DNA of 64,000 nt from Bartonella henselae str. Houston-1 (GTDB taxonomy: Bacteria > Pseudomonadota > Alphaproteobacteria > Rhizobiales > Rhizobiaceae): contig NC_005956.1 in NCBI RefSeq assembly GCF_000046705.1, positions 1,833,001-1,897,000 of the forward strand, given 5' to 3'. Positions 1-8,814 of the stretch are shown piece after piece (position 1 is the first letter of the stretch; every line of letters starts with the position of its first letter). Below the pieces are notes generated by a model. The model worked only from the letters and a program-made list of their open reading frames with translations. It was not told the origin of the DNA and made no database searches. Both the position numbers and the translations under genes were made by a program.

Positions 1-682
1 GCATTTTTCTTATTTTACGCAAGCATTTTGCCATTGGTGTTTTAGATTTTGAATCAGATTGTGCAAAAAATATCCAATAAACCTATTATATAGCCCATAA
101 AATATGTTGTACCATTACACTGCCCCTTACGTGGGGTGATTATTGCGCACAAAACACATTGATTTATAATAGATAATTTAGCGTTATGCATATTGAATGA
201 GAACCCTGAATACCTTAAGATTCTCTCATTTCAAATCTCTCTATGTTGAACCAATCAAAATCATTCGCTTGCACGTTACAAACGAGATGAGCGTGTGGAT
301 AAAAAACACTAAAGAAATGACTAAAATGATCATTATTTCTTTTCTTTCTCAATAAGTATGATTTTCTCCTGAAAATTTTTTAAAAACTCTCTCTTATTGG
401 ATAAGAATTATTTATAAAGCATGCTTTATGATCTCCATCATCTAAAAAAGTAATCACATTTGAGGGAATTGAATTGTCTTACGTGCATAAGCATAAATCT
501 TTAGAAGCCTCTTATCTCCTAAAACTCAATAGCAGCTTAAAATTACAATGAAATATGAGAGATCTATACAAAAATATTTCCCCCGGACATAGTTCTAAAA
601 TGCTGCTCTTATAAAACAGAATGTGCAGTTTTTCACCTTCAGAAAAACAACAGAAAAAATTGCTATTTGTTATTTTTGCAAG
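1..682. other. Gene-poor left edge
   Basis: I see no convincing coding frame here. The stretch is AT-rich. Its only recognisable content is one leader copy of the dispersed repeat family (161-345) and a short GC-rich inverted repeat around 112-125 (CCCC, six bases, GGGG). The right end is the 3' flank of the minus-strand yhhQ gene. What lies to the left of the window is unknown. Confidence 0.6.
161..345 (+). repeat. Dispersed repeat, copy A (leader only)
   Basis: This copy shares a colinear string of blocks with the units near 4.6, 5.6, 30.2 and 51.7 kb. In order: TTGATTTATAAT, an inverted repeat AATGAGA/TCTCATT (196-230), a TTTCAAAT-CTCT block, TCAAAATCATTCGCTTGCAC and a GCGTGTGGATAAAAA block. 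The decayed ORF that follows the leader in other copies is not recognisable here. It is unknown whether the unit is transcribed. Confidence 0.65.
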
Positions 683-1354
683 TCAAAGGTGAACTTTTTT
701 TGAATGATTTTGATAAAGAGGAAGATTAAAATAGCTAAGAATTGTTCCATAAGGAATCAGCATTAAAAAACTCATGATAATTTTTATCGCAAAATCGCCA
801 AAAGCAAGCGAGAACCAAACTGGAAGCTCAAGCCCCAAGAAAACACTGTTTTCCGTGATTGAACTATTCGCGTAACCTGTCATCTGATCGATAAAGGCAA
901 AAGAGCTAGAAAAAGCAATCGCAAAAAACAAAATAGTATCCAAAGCCGAACCAACCAAGCCTGCTGCTAAAGGTGCCTTCCACCATGTTTTACGCCGCAA
1001 AGGACTAAAAACCAGAATATCGAGAAGTTGTCCAAATAAGAATGCTGAACTAGAAGCAATCGCAAGACGCGGAGTAGCCAATATCCAAGAAACAAAAAAA
1101 CCAGAGAAAAAACCAGCATAAACCACATACCGTGCGGCAGAGGGACCATAAAAACGATTGGTTAAATCGTTGATCAGAAAAGCAATCGGATAGGTAAAAG
1201 CTCCATAAGTCAGGAGCTCATTCAAACCAAACCAGTGCACAGGATACTGAACCAAAATATTAGAAATGGTTACAGCAAAACACATCGCAAGGCTAGAAAA
1301 AACAATATATTTTCTCTTTTTCTGTCCTGGTAAAGGAGCACTGACTGAGAACAT
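683..1354 (-). CDS. yhhQ: Queuosine precursor transporter, YhhQ/VUT family
   Basis: Predicted 223-residue inner-membrane protein of the YhhQ (vitamin uptake-like, formerly DUF165) family, which imports preQ0/preQ1 for queuosine modification of tRNA. The family hallmark is at residues 54-70 (TYPIAFLINDLTNRFYG). It is followed by the conserved SSAFLFGQLLDI segment (102-113) and GSALDT (135-140). About six hydrophobic segments span the chain. The ATG follows GGTTAAAAG, a modest ribosome-binding site. The gene stands alone, reading away from rpmB with about 110 nt between them. Length is normal for the family. The preQ substrate is inferred from the family only. Confidence 0.9.
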   Translation of the reverse strand: MFSVSAPLPGQKKRKYIVFSSLAMCFAVTISNILVQYPVHWFGLNELLTYGAFTYPIAFLINDLTNRFYGPSAARYVVYAGFFSGFFVSWILATPRLAIASSSAFLFGQLLDILVFSPLRRKTWWKAPLAAGLVGSALDTILFFAIAFSSSFAFIDQMTGYANSSITENSVFLGLELPVWFSLAFGDFAIKIIMSFLMLIPYGTILSYFNLPLYQNHSKKVHL

Positions 1355-1467
1355 CTTTTAACCTAGGGTATGGAACCATTTAATACAGCGATCAAAAAGT
1401 AAAAAACCAAAAACACTGCCCTCTATAATGAGAGCACACAATCCAGCCCTGCAATAAACAAAGGCGA

Positions 1468-1761
1468 TTACGCCGCTTTTTCAGCTTTTTTCTTAACAAT
1501 CTGGCGCTTTAACAAACGGGCACGTTGCGATAATTCTTTATCATCGGCTTTAACCAAAAATCCATCAAGACCACCGCGGTGCTCAACAGAACGTAAAGCG
1601 CTTGCCGAAACGCGCAAACGGTAACTTTGCTGTAACACTTCAGAAATCAATGTCACATTGCAAAGATTTGGCAAAAAACGACGACGGGTTTTATTATTCG
1701 CATGGCTAACATTATTGCCATACTGAACTGTTTTTCCTGTCAATTCGCAGGCACGAGACAT
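1468..1761 (-). CDS. rpmB: 50S ribosomal protein L28
   Basis: Ribosomal protein L28, a 97-residue component of the large subunit. The N-terminus [10 protein letters not shown] and the downstream [18 protein letters not shown] segment are diagnostic of L28, and the C-terminus is a lysine/alanine-rich tail. I chose the ATG at 1761 because it follows an AAAGGTGAAG ribosome-binding site and starts the canonical sequence. A GTG three codons upstream would lie inside that site. A good sigma70-type promoter lies about 110-140 nt upstream (1877-1905). The gene is monocistronic and divergent from the SURF1 gene. Confidence 0.97.
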   Translation of the reverse strand: MSRACELTGKTVQYGNNVSHANNKTRRRFLPNLCNVTLISEVLQQSYRLRVSASALRSVEHRGGLDGFLVKADDKELSQRARLLKRQIVKKKAEKAA

Positions 1762-1876
1762 AAACTTCACCTTTAAACTCTAAAAAAAACTCTCAAATCC
1801 CAACACTCGCAAAAGAGAATAAACGCACAATAGGCAAAAAATTCCCTTAAATAGGTAAGATTGGGAAGTTGTGTTT

Positions 1877-1905
1877 CTAATAGGGTGTCGACAACAAAAG
1901 GTCAA
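1877..1905 (-). promoter_or_regulatory. Sigma70-type promoter of rpmB
   Basis: On the minus strand TTGACC (1905-1900) and TATTAG (1882-1877) are separated by exactly 17 nt. This gives a predicted 5' leader of about 100 nt before rpmB. Both hexamers are close to consensus and the site lies where a promoter for this isolated ribosomal gene is expected. Confidence 0.6.
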
Positions 1906-1985
1906 GTCTTTTGTAAAGCCTTTTATATCCCTTATAGACTCATTCTCCTCTCTCTTCTCATAAAAAACTTACAAAATGTTTTTTT

Positions 1986-2004
1986 TTAACACTCATCGTG
2001 TTAA
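1986..2004. promoter_or_regulatory. Inverted repeat upstream of SURF1
   Basis: TTAACAC and GTGTTAA form a perfect 7-bp inverted repeat around TCATC, extendable by flanking T/A pairs. It ends 35 nt before the SURF1 start codon. No T-run follows the hairpin on either strand, so it does not look like a terminator. It could be an operator or a small leader hairpin. Confidence 0.3.
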
Positions 2005-2039
2005 AAGAATGTTTACCATCGTAAAAGGAAGCGTTAATC

Positions 2040-2825
2040 ATGAGCAAAACAAATCCCTCCATGACAGAGCTTCAACAAAAACATATCCATTTTTCTTCCC
2101 TTCTATTCGGCATATTATGTACATGTTTTTTTCTTCTCTTTAGTGCACTGGGTGTATGGCAAGTACAACGATTAAACTGGAAAACAAACCTTATCACCAA
2201 TGTTAATCAGCGTGTTCATTTACCTCCCATTAAAGCCCCTCCTCAGGATCAATGGGCGTATGTTACTTTTGAAAGAGACGAGTATCGACCTGTCGCGATC
2301 ACCGGAAAATTTTTGATCAATAAAAATATTTTGGTCACTGCTGTTGCTCAAGATACTAGTGGTTACTGGGTTTTGACCCCTTTACAAACAGCCGACAATA
2401 GTTTGACCTTTGTGAATCGTGGTTTTATCCCCATGGACGCACGCCATAACTTTCAGAATTCAGAACAATCACAAAGGAATGCCCAAATTCATCAGGATTC
2501 TGCCACAGATACAAAGCAAACTACAATCATCGGTTTGCTGCGCATGAGTGAAAAAAATGGTTTTTTTCCACGCAAAAATAATCCTGACGAAAATTTATGG
2601 TATACACGTGATCTCCCCGCTATGGCACAAAAACTTGGACTATCATCTGTTGCTCCTTATTTTATTGATGCCGGAAAAAAAACAGCCCCGAGGGAAAAAC
2701 TTCCCATTGCTGGTCTCACTGTTGTACATTTCCGAAATAATCACCTTGTCTACGCTATCACTTGGTTTATCTTAGCAGCTGGTGTTCTAGGAGCGTCTTT
2801 TTTTCTGCTACGGCAAAAAAGCTGA
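2040..2825 (+). CDS. surf1: SURF1 family cytochrome oxidase assembly protein
   Basis: Predicted 261-residue SURF1/Shy1 family membrane protein, which assists assembly of terminal haem-copper oxidases, probably in haem a insertion. The topology fits the family. There is one N-terminal transmembrane helix (about residues 20-40, ending in LGVWQVQRL), a large periplasmic loop with the family motif FVNRGFIP and a second helix near the C-terminus (about 235-257). The ATG follows AAAGGAAGCG. In many relatives the gene sits at the end of a cytochrome o/c oxidase operon. Here it is isolated, with rpmB divergent on one side and a decayed zone on the other. Confidence 0.9.
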   Translation: MSKTNPSMTELQQKHIHFSSLLFGILCTCFFLLFSALGVWQVQRLNWKTNLITNVNQRVHLPPIKAPPQDQWAYVTFERDEYRPVAITGKFLINKNILVTAVAQDTSGYWVLTPLQTADNSLTFVNRGFIPMDARHNFQNSEQSQRNAQIHQDSATDTKQTTIIGLLRMSEKNGFFPRKNNPDENLWYTRDLPAMAQKLGLSSVAPYFIDAGKKTAPREKLPIAGLTVVHFRNNHLVYAITWFILAAGVLGASFFLLRQKS

Positions 2826-3256
2826 AAACAACATAAAAAATACTCTTCACATCTTAAAATAAGATTCTGGGCGTTTTTACTTCAAAAGATGCATTTTTCA
2901 TGAAAAAGCATTGTAAGGTTTTATGCGCCTGAATTAAAAAAAGCGAGAGTAATAGGAATATTCCCTTTATAAAAAACAAGTCTTTTACCAAGAAAAAGTT
3001 TTCCTTAATAAAGTACAGAGATTGGCAAAAAATTACAGTTTACTGAGGAAAGTCTCTCAGATAATTGTGAGGGCGAAAACCTTATTCTATTCTTTTATTA
3101 AAGGCTTTCAATGTATTTTATTCAAGAACAAACGCTTCCCCTTATCTTCAAGCAATCAGGCGGTGTATACAAAACAGAAACGTCCTCTAAAAATGCCATT
3201 TTGTTGGGAATGCACGTACTTATTTTAAGCAACATATTGATTTATTAGAATAAATC
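2826..3256. other. Spacer after SURF1, no gene seen
   Basis: AT-rich spacer with no supported gene. An imperfect hairpin near 2889-2911 (ATGCATTTTTC / GAAAAAGCAT) lies about 65 nt past the SURF1 stop. It could act as a weak transcription end signal, although no T-run follows it directly. A 68-codon open frame at 3022-3228 has no ribosome-binding site and low-complexity content, and I do not accept it. Confidence 0.5.
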
Positions 3257-3541
3257 ATGGATTTGATTAATATTATACCAGCTTTACCATCAATGCTTTA
3301 CTCAATAAACGTTAATAAAAAAATCAATGCTGTGTGATTTTCTATTAAAGGAGAGAACAAAAAAGAAATAAAATTAATCATTTCAGATTTACACACTAAA
3401 AGAAAACTTTTTAGTTTCTCTGTTAGTGATAAAAATGCCTTTCGAAAAATAGTGAATATATTTTCATTTCATTTAAGTGATAAACAGTCATATTTCGAAT
3501 ACGAATTTGGCATATACAAAGATGACTTTAAGCTTAGCTAA
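3257..3541 (+). pseudogene. Small unknown gene broken by one in-frame TGA
   Basis: A single reading frame of 95 codons from ATG 3257 to TAA 3539-3541 is interrupted only by TGA at codon 27 (3335-3337), a position where TGG would give an intact 94-residue protein. The downstream part (IKGENKKEIKL, then SDKNAFRKIVN and YFEYEFGIYKDDFKLS) is lysine-, phenylalanine- and aspartate-rich and looks like real protein. I do not recognise the family. The ribosome-binding site is weak. It sits in a decayed zone beside a dead toxin-antitoxin pair, so loss of selection is the likely explanation. A chance open frame is possible. Confidence 0.4.
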
Positions 3542-4045
3542 AATTGCTATGAAAAACATAAAAAGAGAAAGAGATTATACTATCTAAATGTTTTGCGGGG
3601 AGATTTGTAAATAACCTCTTCCCCCAAAAGAAAATTATCTGACAATTTTTCTTTTTGCAACTTCTTTCGAAAGAAATATTTAAAAGCTAATAAAAGCAGT
3701 CTTTATTTTTTTTTAATGAGAGGCTACGGCCTCTCAAACTCTCCGTCCGCTCACCAAAATCATGAGATCAGACCCGCATTTAATGAGAGGACTAACAAGC
3801 CTTAGGTTTTAGGGTAAAGGAAACCCTTGCAGGGCGTCTTACGGCGTCCTTGACCAATAACCATAGCTGCTTGTTTTATTTCTCTCACACGGCTCCGAAA
3901 TCATGATTAAAGGAGAAAGGTTTTTTACTACTAAAGAAACATCTATATTATGATTATTTTAACATCATATCCTAAAAAATAAATATTTTCAATTAGTTGA
4001 TATTGACAACATAAGCAATAGTAACTATTATTATCCATGATCAAT
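3542..4045. other. Decayed spacer with a strong tetraloop hairpin
   Basis: I find no coding frame. At 3718-3735 a perfect 7-bp stem GAGAGGC/GCCTCTC encloses TACG, a UNCG-type loop that makes very stable RNA hairpins. It has no T-run on the downstream side of either strand, so it is not a canonical terminator. The stretch 3740-3890 is less AT-rich than its surroundings and may derive from a lost gene, but I could not read a frame in it. Confidence 0.4.
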
Positions 4046-4050
4046 ATAAA

Positions 4051-4242
4051 GGAAAGACTGCTTTTTCTCTACTCGTTTCAGAATTTGAAATAGCCGAGCA
4101 GGAACTTAGTTATACTGATTGGTTGCGTAACAAGGTAGCAAAGAGTCTTGCTAATCTGCATCCTGTCATTCCGCATGACGAGGTTATGGCTGAAATGGAA
4201 GCGGTAAGAGATCAGATTGTCGCCGAGCAGGAAGAGTTGTAG
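4051..4242 (+). pseudogene. Antitoxin remnant (stability-determinant/StbD-like)
   Basis: The frame ending at TAG 4240-4242 reads AFSLLVSEFE, then YTDWLRNKVAKSLANL, then PHDEVMAEMEAVRDQI. This matches the short antitoxins of the stability-determinant type that pair with RelE/ParE toxins (pattern YDxWFRxKVQxSL...IPHDEVMAEM). No start codon exists in frame. A purine-rich AAAGGAAAG stands where a ribosome-binding site should be, followed by ACT-GCT where ATG-GCT would be expected. The nearest ATG (4037) is in another frame and stops after 18 codons. The start therefore appears to have been destroyed. The left limit of the feature is approximate. Confidence 0.65.
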
Positions 4243-4529
4243 TGTTACCGATTGTCTGGTGAGATTCAGCTCGTAGTTATTTACGTCAGATTTTATCTTA
4301 CATTGCTCGTGAAAATCCATTTGCTGCGCGACGAATGAAAAAACAGCTGGAAGCGTCCGTGTTACCTTTATCCGAGCATCCATATTTGTATCAAAAAAGT
4401 GAAAGAGTATTAAAGCTAAGAGAAATTGTAGCCCATCCAAATTATCTTATATTGTATCAAGTGACCGTAAATCAAATTGAGATTGTTACTGTAGTACATA
4501 CTCGGCGTGAGTTTCCTGTTTCTCTGTGA
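4242..4529 (+). pseudogene. RelE/ParE-family toxin with early nonsense codon
   Basis: The frame begins at GTG 4242, overlapping the antitoxin stop by one base as in typical toxin-antitoxin operons. It encodes about 95 residues of a RelE/ParE toxin: VLPIVW, stop, DSARSYLRQILSYIAREN, then MKKQLEASV and the C-terminal VVHTRREFP expected of the family. Codon 7 is TGA (4260-4262). An internal ATG at 4335 could start only a 64-residue fragment lacking the N-terminal helices. The toxin is therefore inactive as read, consistent with the loss of the antitoxin start. Confidence 0.7.
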
Positions 4530-4605
4530 TTTTTTATCTTCTTAAAGGACAAGATATTTAAAATATATCTGTTTTTAGAATGATATTCTATATCAGCAAA
4601 AATGA

Positions 4606-4815
4606 TCATTTTTTAACTTGAGTGAGAACCTCAAAGACAGTAAGTTTCTCTCATCACAAACCTTCTCAGATTGAATCAATTAAAATCACTTGCTTGCATG
4701 TCACATAAGTGGGGCTAGCGTGCAGATAAAAACTGTTAAAGACAAGGAATAAAAATACCTCTTATGAATCGTCTCAATGCAAGAGCTCTCGCAACATTGA
4801 GGGCTGGCAAATAGT
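4606..4815 (+). repeat. Dispersed repeat, copy B leader
   Basis: This leader copy has the same ordered blocks as copies at 0.2, 5.6, 30.2 and 51.7 kb: the TGAGAA/TTCTC-TCA inverted repeat, an AAACCTTCTC block, TCACTTGCTTGCATGTCACA, GCGTGCAGATAAAAA, GGAATAAAAATACCTCTTATGA and ATGCAAGAGCTCTCGCAACAT. It runs directly into the decayed reading frame starting at 4816. Together with that frame it is the most complete unit of the family in the window. Confidence 0.7.
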
Positions 4816-5130
4816 ATGATGTATGATGGTGCCGCCTTATTACTTCATAAGCGTAAAGAGGGTGATGTACAACAGCTTTTACGCTATACCATTCACGAGC
4901 TTCCGTCGTAAAATGAGTTTGGGTGCGCTGATGAATGTTTGTTTAAACAGGCACTTGAATTCACAATCCAATGACATTCTATTCTTCATGAGAGATGTGA
5001 CATTATTAAAAAATGCAATAAACAAAAGCGTGAGGCAATGCGTAATCTGCATTATTTAAAAGATATTACTCTAAATACTTTTGAAAATCGTAAAGCCGAA
5101 TTAAAAGAAGATGGCAAGGCTAGGGATTAG
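4816..5130 (+). pseudogene. Repeat-associated ORF, two in-frame stops
   Basis: From ATG 4816 to TAG 5128-5130 one frame of 105 codons is kept, with only TAA and TGA interruptions. Segments read DGAALLLHKRKEGDVQQLLR, then FKQALEFTIQ, then NKQKREAMRNLHYLKD and FENRKAELKEDGKARD. Parts of the same product recur in the repeat units at 30.2, 32.2 and 51.7 kb (for example FESRKTALKED near 52.28 kb), so it descends from a real multicopy gene. The second half is charged and probably helical. I do not recognise the family; a phage or mobile-element origin is a guess. Confidence 0.6.
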
Positions 5131-5409
5131 TTTTCACCTTTACAACTTCATATTCTCCCTAAATTAGGGTGTATACCCGTTTTTCAGAGATTACCCAAAA
5201 GAGATACACAATACCCTTGCTCCTATTTAACATACAAAAGCTGCAACAAAAGAGAAAGCCCTTATCCATTTCAATCTTTGTCTCAAACATGCGGCTTTTA
5301 GATATTAATTGATAGGCAACAACAAAAGCACACGCTTTATTAGGAATAACAATGTCATAAAACCACTAATAAACCAGCAATGAATTAGAAAGATATTCTG
5401 GCTTTTAAA
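5131..5409. other. Spacer between opposite repeat copies
   Basis: Nothing recognisable. It separates copies B (plus) and C (minus) of the dispersed repeat, which face each other. Confidence 0.4.
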
Positions 5410-5745
5410 GAGACACATCTCAGGACTCCCATACCTCTTTCACGACGGTGCCCGTGAAGGGGATAATGGTAAAGCCATTATGTACACTTTTTTCCATTTA
5501 TGAAGGTGCAAGTTGGCACCATCATTTTATTGACTAGCTCAAAATATTGTGACAGCCCTTGCATGAAAGAGACATTTTTACTCCTTTCTTAAAGAATTTT
5601 TACTCACACGCCAACCCGTTTATAACGTGCAAACGAATGATTTTAATTGCCTCACTATAGGAAGGTTAAAATGAGAGCATCATACGACATTCGAAGCTCT
5701 CATGCACGTTGCAAATAGTGTATTATCATTATAAATCAATAAGTT
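5410..5745 (-). repeat. Dispersed repeat, copy C (inverted)
   Basis: Read on the minus strand, this copy holds the full leader: TTGATTTATAATGATAAT, the inverted repeat ATGAGAGC/GCTCTCAT (arms 5703-5696 and 5678-5671), AAAATCATTCGTTTGCACG and the GAGTAAAAATTCTTTAAG and AAGGAGTAAAAATG blocks. It continues into the first 25-30 codons of the decayed ORF (ATGATGGTGCC, then CTTCATAAATGGAAAAAAG). It faces copy B about 280 nt away. The distal end of the ORF is lost. Confidence 0.65.
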
Positions 5746-6594
5746 GACTCATAAAACAACCATAGCAAGGGTGCATCATTGATCAGTAAACTTTATCAAT
5801 CTTAATGGCAGAAAAGGACTTGGCATTTTGTTTTGGAAAAGCTTACCAAACAGGATAGGTTATAACGCCATATCTGTGAGAACGAATACCACCATTTCTC
5901 AAGTTCAGCCTTATGTTTGCAAACTATAGAAAACCCAACATAAGAAAAAACATTATAAAAAACAGCACGCCATGATTTGTCTCCGAAGCATCACACTAGA
6001 GTGGATACCTTAGCCTAAGCTTTATACTTTTTTCACTCTGAGAAGTTGTAGTACCGCCCCATTCCCTACCTCAACTTATTAAAGTGGGCGAAAATCAAAA
6101 ATACAGCCAACGGCTCTGCTTCAAAGATACGAAAAGAAAGACCGAGATAGCAAAACGACACGTCTATTCTTCTTTCCTGCTCCCAACAGGCAAACAAGCA
6201 GAATACCTAGTAAAGACTTCTCAAAATAATACCCACTTATCGAAGACTTCTTTCATGAATCAAAAACTCCACCCCTTTTTTCGTGATTTAATATCAATTT
6301 TCTTTTGGGATTTTGGCCTATGCCTCAATCCTTTTCTCACTTAAGAGCGCAAAAGCGAATCGCACAGAGACTTACCCGAACTACAACTCTCATGCCTTAA
6401 ATTCTCATGGCAAAATATAAAAAAAACCCCTCCTCACCTTTAAAAACGAAAAAACTCTTATCCCTTAAACATATAAAAACGCTCTCCCCCCCCCATCACC
6501 GAACTTAAAAAATTTAAGCGCCATGATCTCCTGAGCAAATACTCTGACACCATCTCAAGTGACATCTCATATAAAGGATGCTCCCAAGCTGTCA
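5746..6594. other. Gene-poor spacer
   Basis: No gene supported. A minus-strand frame of about 60 codons without a start codon (about 5815-5995, reading FYNVFSYVGFSIV and ELEKWWYSFSQIWRYN) looks protein-like and may be a gene remnant. A run of nine C lies at 6486-6494. The stretch 6117-6200 resembles 55320-55400 (shared AGATACGAAAA and AACGACA blocks), so another low-copy repeat may exist. The 86-codon frame at 6084-6344 lacks a ribosome-binding site and family resemblance. Confidence 0.4.
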
Positions 6595-6750
6595 TCAAAA
6601 CGACGACTTACGTGAACACTGCCGCGCAATAGAATCAATATCACCCCGCTGAATACCAAGGTCATTGAGTTCATACGTTGAAAGACGACTTAAGGCGTTA
6701 ACCGTCCGACGATACCGGCGCCATTTACTATAAGAATGCAAAATATTCAT
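6595..6750 (-). CDS. DUF1127 (YjiS-like) small protein
   Basis: A 51-codon gene with the DUF1127 signature: an arginine-rich start (KWRRYRRTVNALSRLS) followed by the conserved TYELNDLGIQRGDID and a short tail. Proteins of this family in alphaproteobacteria are small and basic, and some act in RNA turnover or in phosphate and carbon metabolism regulation. The role here is unknown. The ATG at 6750 follows GGAAGAGAT, a good ribosome-binding site. The length is typical. The gene stands alone in the spacer upstream of the purH 3' end. Confidence 0.85.
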   Translation of the reverse strand: MNILHSYSKWRRYRRTVNALSRLSTYELNDLGIQRGDIDSIARQCSRKSSF

Positions 6751-7030
6751 ATCTCTTCCCCAACGCTTACACTACAACTTACAGGATGCATTATAGAGCA
6801 AATAATAAAAAAGAGTCGTGCTATAAGAACATAACTGTCATGCGTCTACAACACGATTGACTACATCTTTATAGGAATAAACTAGCGGATATTAAAACTT
6901 TGGTTGTTGCTCCACCCAAAATAAATTCAATCAACATGGAAAATGCGAAACGCTTATGCAAAAGTGATCACACTCATTTTCCGTAAAATTTATCTTAGTT
7001 GAAAAGATCAACATCCCAAGAATAAAAGCA
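6751..7030. other. Spacer between DUF1127 gene and purH
   Basis: AT-rich, with no coding frame. It contains the promoter region of the minus-strand DUF1127 gene and the 3' flank of purH. No clear terminator was seen. Confidence 0.4.
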
Positions 7031-8647
7031 CTAATGACGAAAATGCCTTACACCTGTAAAAACCATAGCTAATCCCTGTGCATCGGCCGCGGCAATCACT
7101 TCTTCATCACGCATTGATCCACCCGGTTGAATAACTGCTGTAGCTCCTGCTTCAGCAACTGCCAACAAACCATCTGCAAAAGGAAAAAAGGCATCTGATG
7201 CAACAACGGACCCTTTGGTGAGAGATTCCGTTAAACCTGCTCTTTTTGCACTTTCTTCAGCTTTACGTGCAGCAATTTTTGCTGAATCAACCCGACTCAT
7301 CTGTCCAGCACCAATTCCAACTGTTGCGCTATTTTTTGCATAAACAATAGCATTTGATTTAACATGTTTTACCACACGAAAAGCAAATTGAAGATCACGC
7401 ATTTCCTCTTGACTTGGTGCGCGCTTTGTCACCACTTGCAGTTTGAGATCATCAACCACCACATTATCACGCGATTGCACCAAAATCCCGCCTGCAAGGG
7501 TTTTGGCTATAAATCCTCCACACCGTGGATCAGGAACACCCCCTGTTAGCAGCAAACGAAGATTTTTTTTACCTGAAATAATTTCACGTGCCTCCATTGT
7601 TGCATCAGGAGCAATAATCACTTCCGTGAAAATTTTGATAACCTCTTCTGCACATTCTGCATCAAGGGGTTGATTTAAAGCAATAATTCCACCAAATGCC
7701 GATACATTATCACATAGAAGAGCCTTCAAATAAGCTTCCTTTAAAGTCTGCCCTTCAGCAACCCCACAAGGGTTAGCATGTTTAATAAGAGCAACAGCAG
7801 CAGTGTTTTGTGGATCAAATTCTGCCACAAGTTCAAATGCTGCATCTGTATCATTCATATTGTTATAAGAGAGTGCTTTACCCTGTAAAAGTTTGGCTGT
7901 TGCAACACCAAAACGTTTGTCACCATTACGATAAAATGCTGCCTTTTGATGCGGGTTTTCCCCATAACGCATGACATTTTTAAGATGACCAGAAAAACTC
8001 TGCCAAGAGGGTGTTTCAATTTTTAAATTTTTTGCAAACCACGCCGCTATCGCCGTATCATAAGCAGCCGTGTGCGCATAAGCACGCATTGCTAACTGTT
8101 GTCGCATAGAAAAACTTAAACACCCATCATGCTGCTTTAATTCAGAAAGAACTGCATCATAATCACTCACCGCTGTGATAACACCAGTATACACATGGTT
8201 CTTTGCCGCCGCGCGAATCATTGCCGGTCCACCAATATCAATATTTTCAAGAATTGTTTGTCCATCAGCGCCTGATTGAACAGTTTCTTCAAAAGGATAA
8301 AGATTGACCACCAGAAGATCGATTCCATGGATGCCATACTGCTCCATAGCCACTGCGTGGCTAGGATCTTCTCTTACTCCCAAGAGAGCACCATGGATCA
8401 AAGGATGGAGTGTTTTGACGCGTCCATCCATTATTTCGGGAAATCCTGTAACTTCAGCAACATCTCTTACCGGTAAACCAGCAGCCATTAAGACTTTAGC
8501 TGTTCCTCCTGTCGAAATCAATTCAACATTATAAGTCTGAAGCGCTTGCGCAAACGCAACTATACCCGTTTTATCAGACACAGAAAGCAGAACACGACGG
8601 ACCCGATGAAGATCAGGTATGGGAAAATTTTTTGCAACAACACCCAT
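7031..8647 (-). CDS. purH: Bifunctional AICAR transformylase/IMP cyclohydrolase
   Basis: PurH catalyses the last two steps of IMP synthesis: formylation of AICAR with 10-formyl-tetrahydrofolate, then ring closure. The N-terminal MGS-like cyclohydrolase domain (about 1-150) carries [15 protein letters not shown] at 68-82. The C-terminal transformylase domain carries the catalytic KHANPCG (289-295), preceded by [12 protein letters not shown]. With the start at ATG 8647 the protein has 538 residues, the usual length, and follows TTTAGGATTTCTGTT. A TTG 12 codons further out has no ribosome-binding site. It is the last gene of the htpX-rsmB-heparinase-purH series on this strand. Confidence 0.97.
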   Translation of the reverse strand: MGVVAKNFPIPDLHRVRRVLLSVSDKTGIVAFAQALQTYNVELISTGGTAKVLMAAGLPVRDVAEVTGFPEIMDGRVKTLHPLIHGALLGVREDPSHAVAMEQYGIHGIDLLVVNLYPFEETVQSGADGQTILENIDIGGPAMIRAAAKNHVYTGVITAVSDYDAVLSELKQHDGCLSFSMRQQLAMRAYAHTAAYDTAIAAWFAKNLKIETPSWQSFSGHLKNVMRYGENPHQKAAFYRNGDKRFGVATAKLLQGKALSYNNMNDTDAAFELVAEFDPQNTAAVALIKHANPCGVAEGQTLKEAYLKALLCDNVSAFGGIIALNQPLDAECAEEVIKIFTEVIIAPDATMEAREIISGKKNLRLLLTGGVPDPRCGGFIAKTLAGGILVQSRDNVVVDDLKLQVVTKRAPSQEEMRDLQFAFRVVKHVKSNAIVYAKNSATVGIGAGQMSRVDSAKIAARKAEESAKRAGLTESLTKGSVVASDAFFPFADGLLAVAEAGATAVIQPGGSMRDEEVIAAADAQGLAMVFTGVRHFRH

Positions 8648-8814
8648 AACAGAAATCCTAAAAATGAAATGGTTAAAATTCAAGAAAAACTAGCTTATAT
8701 GCATAAAACCAATTTATATATTATAGCACATGCTTTTAGCAAAATACACAAAAAGGAAAAAAGGCTTTTTAAAACACACTAAAGAACAATTCTTCACTTA
8801 CATAAAGGAGCAAA

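Noticed and set aside
1355..1467. Possible preQ1 riboswitch in front of yhhQ (GGTTCC and ACCC close to the ribosome-binding site)
   Set aside because: The stem and the A-rich tail of the preQ1-I aptamer cannot be formed convincingly.
3718..3735. Strong 7-bp hairpin with TACG loop as a terminator
   Set aside because: No T-run follows it on either strand; A-rich sequence follows on the minus strand.
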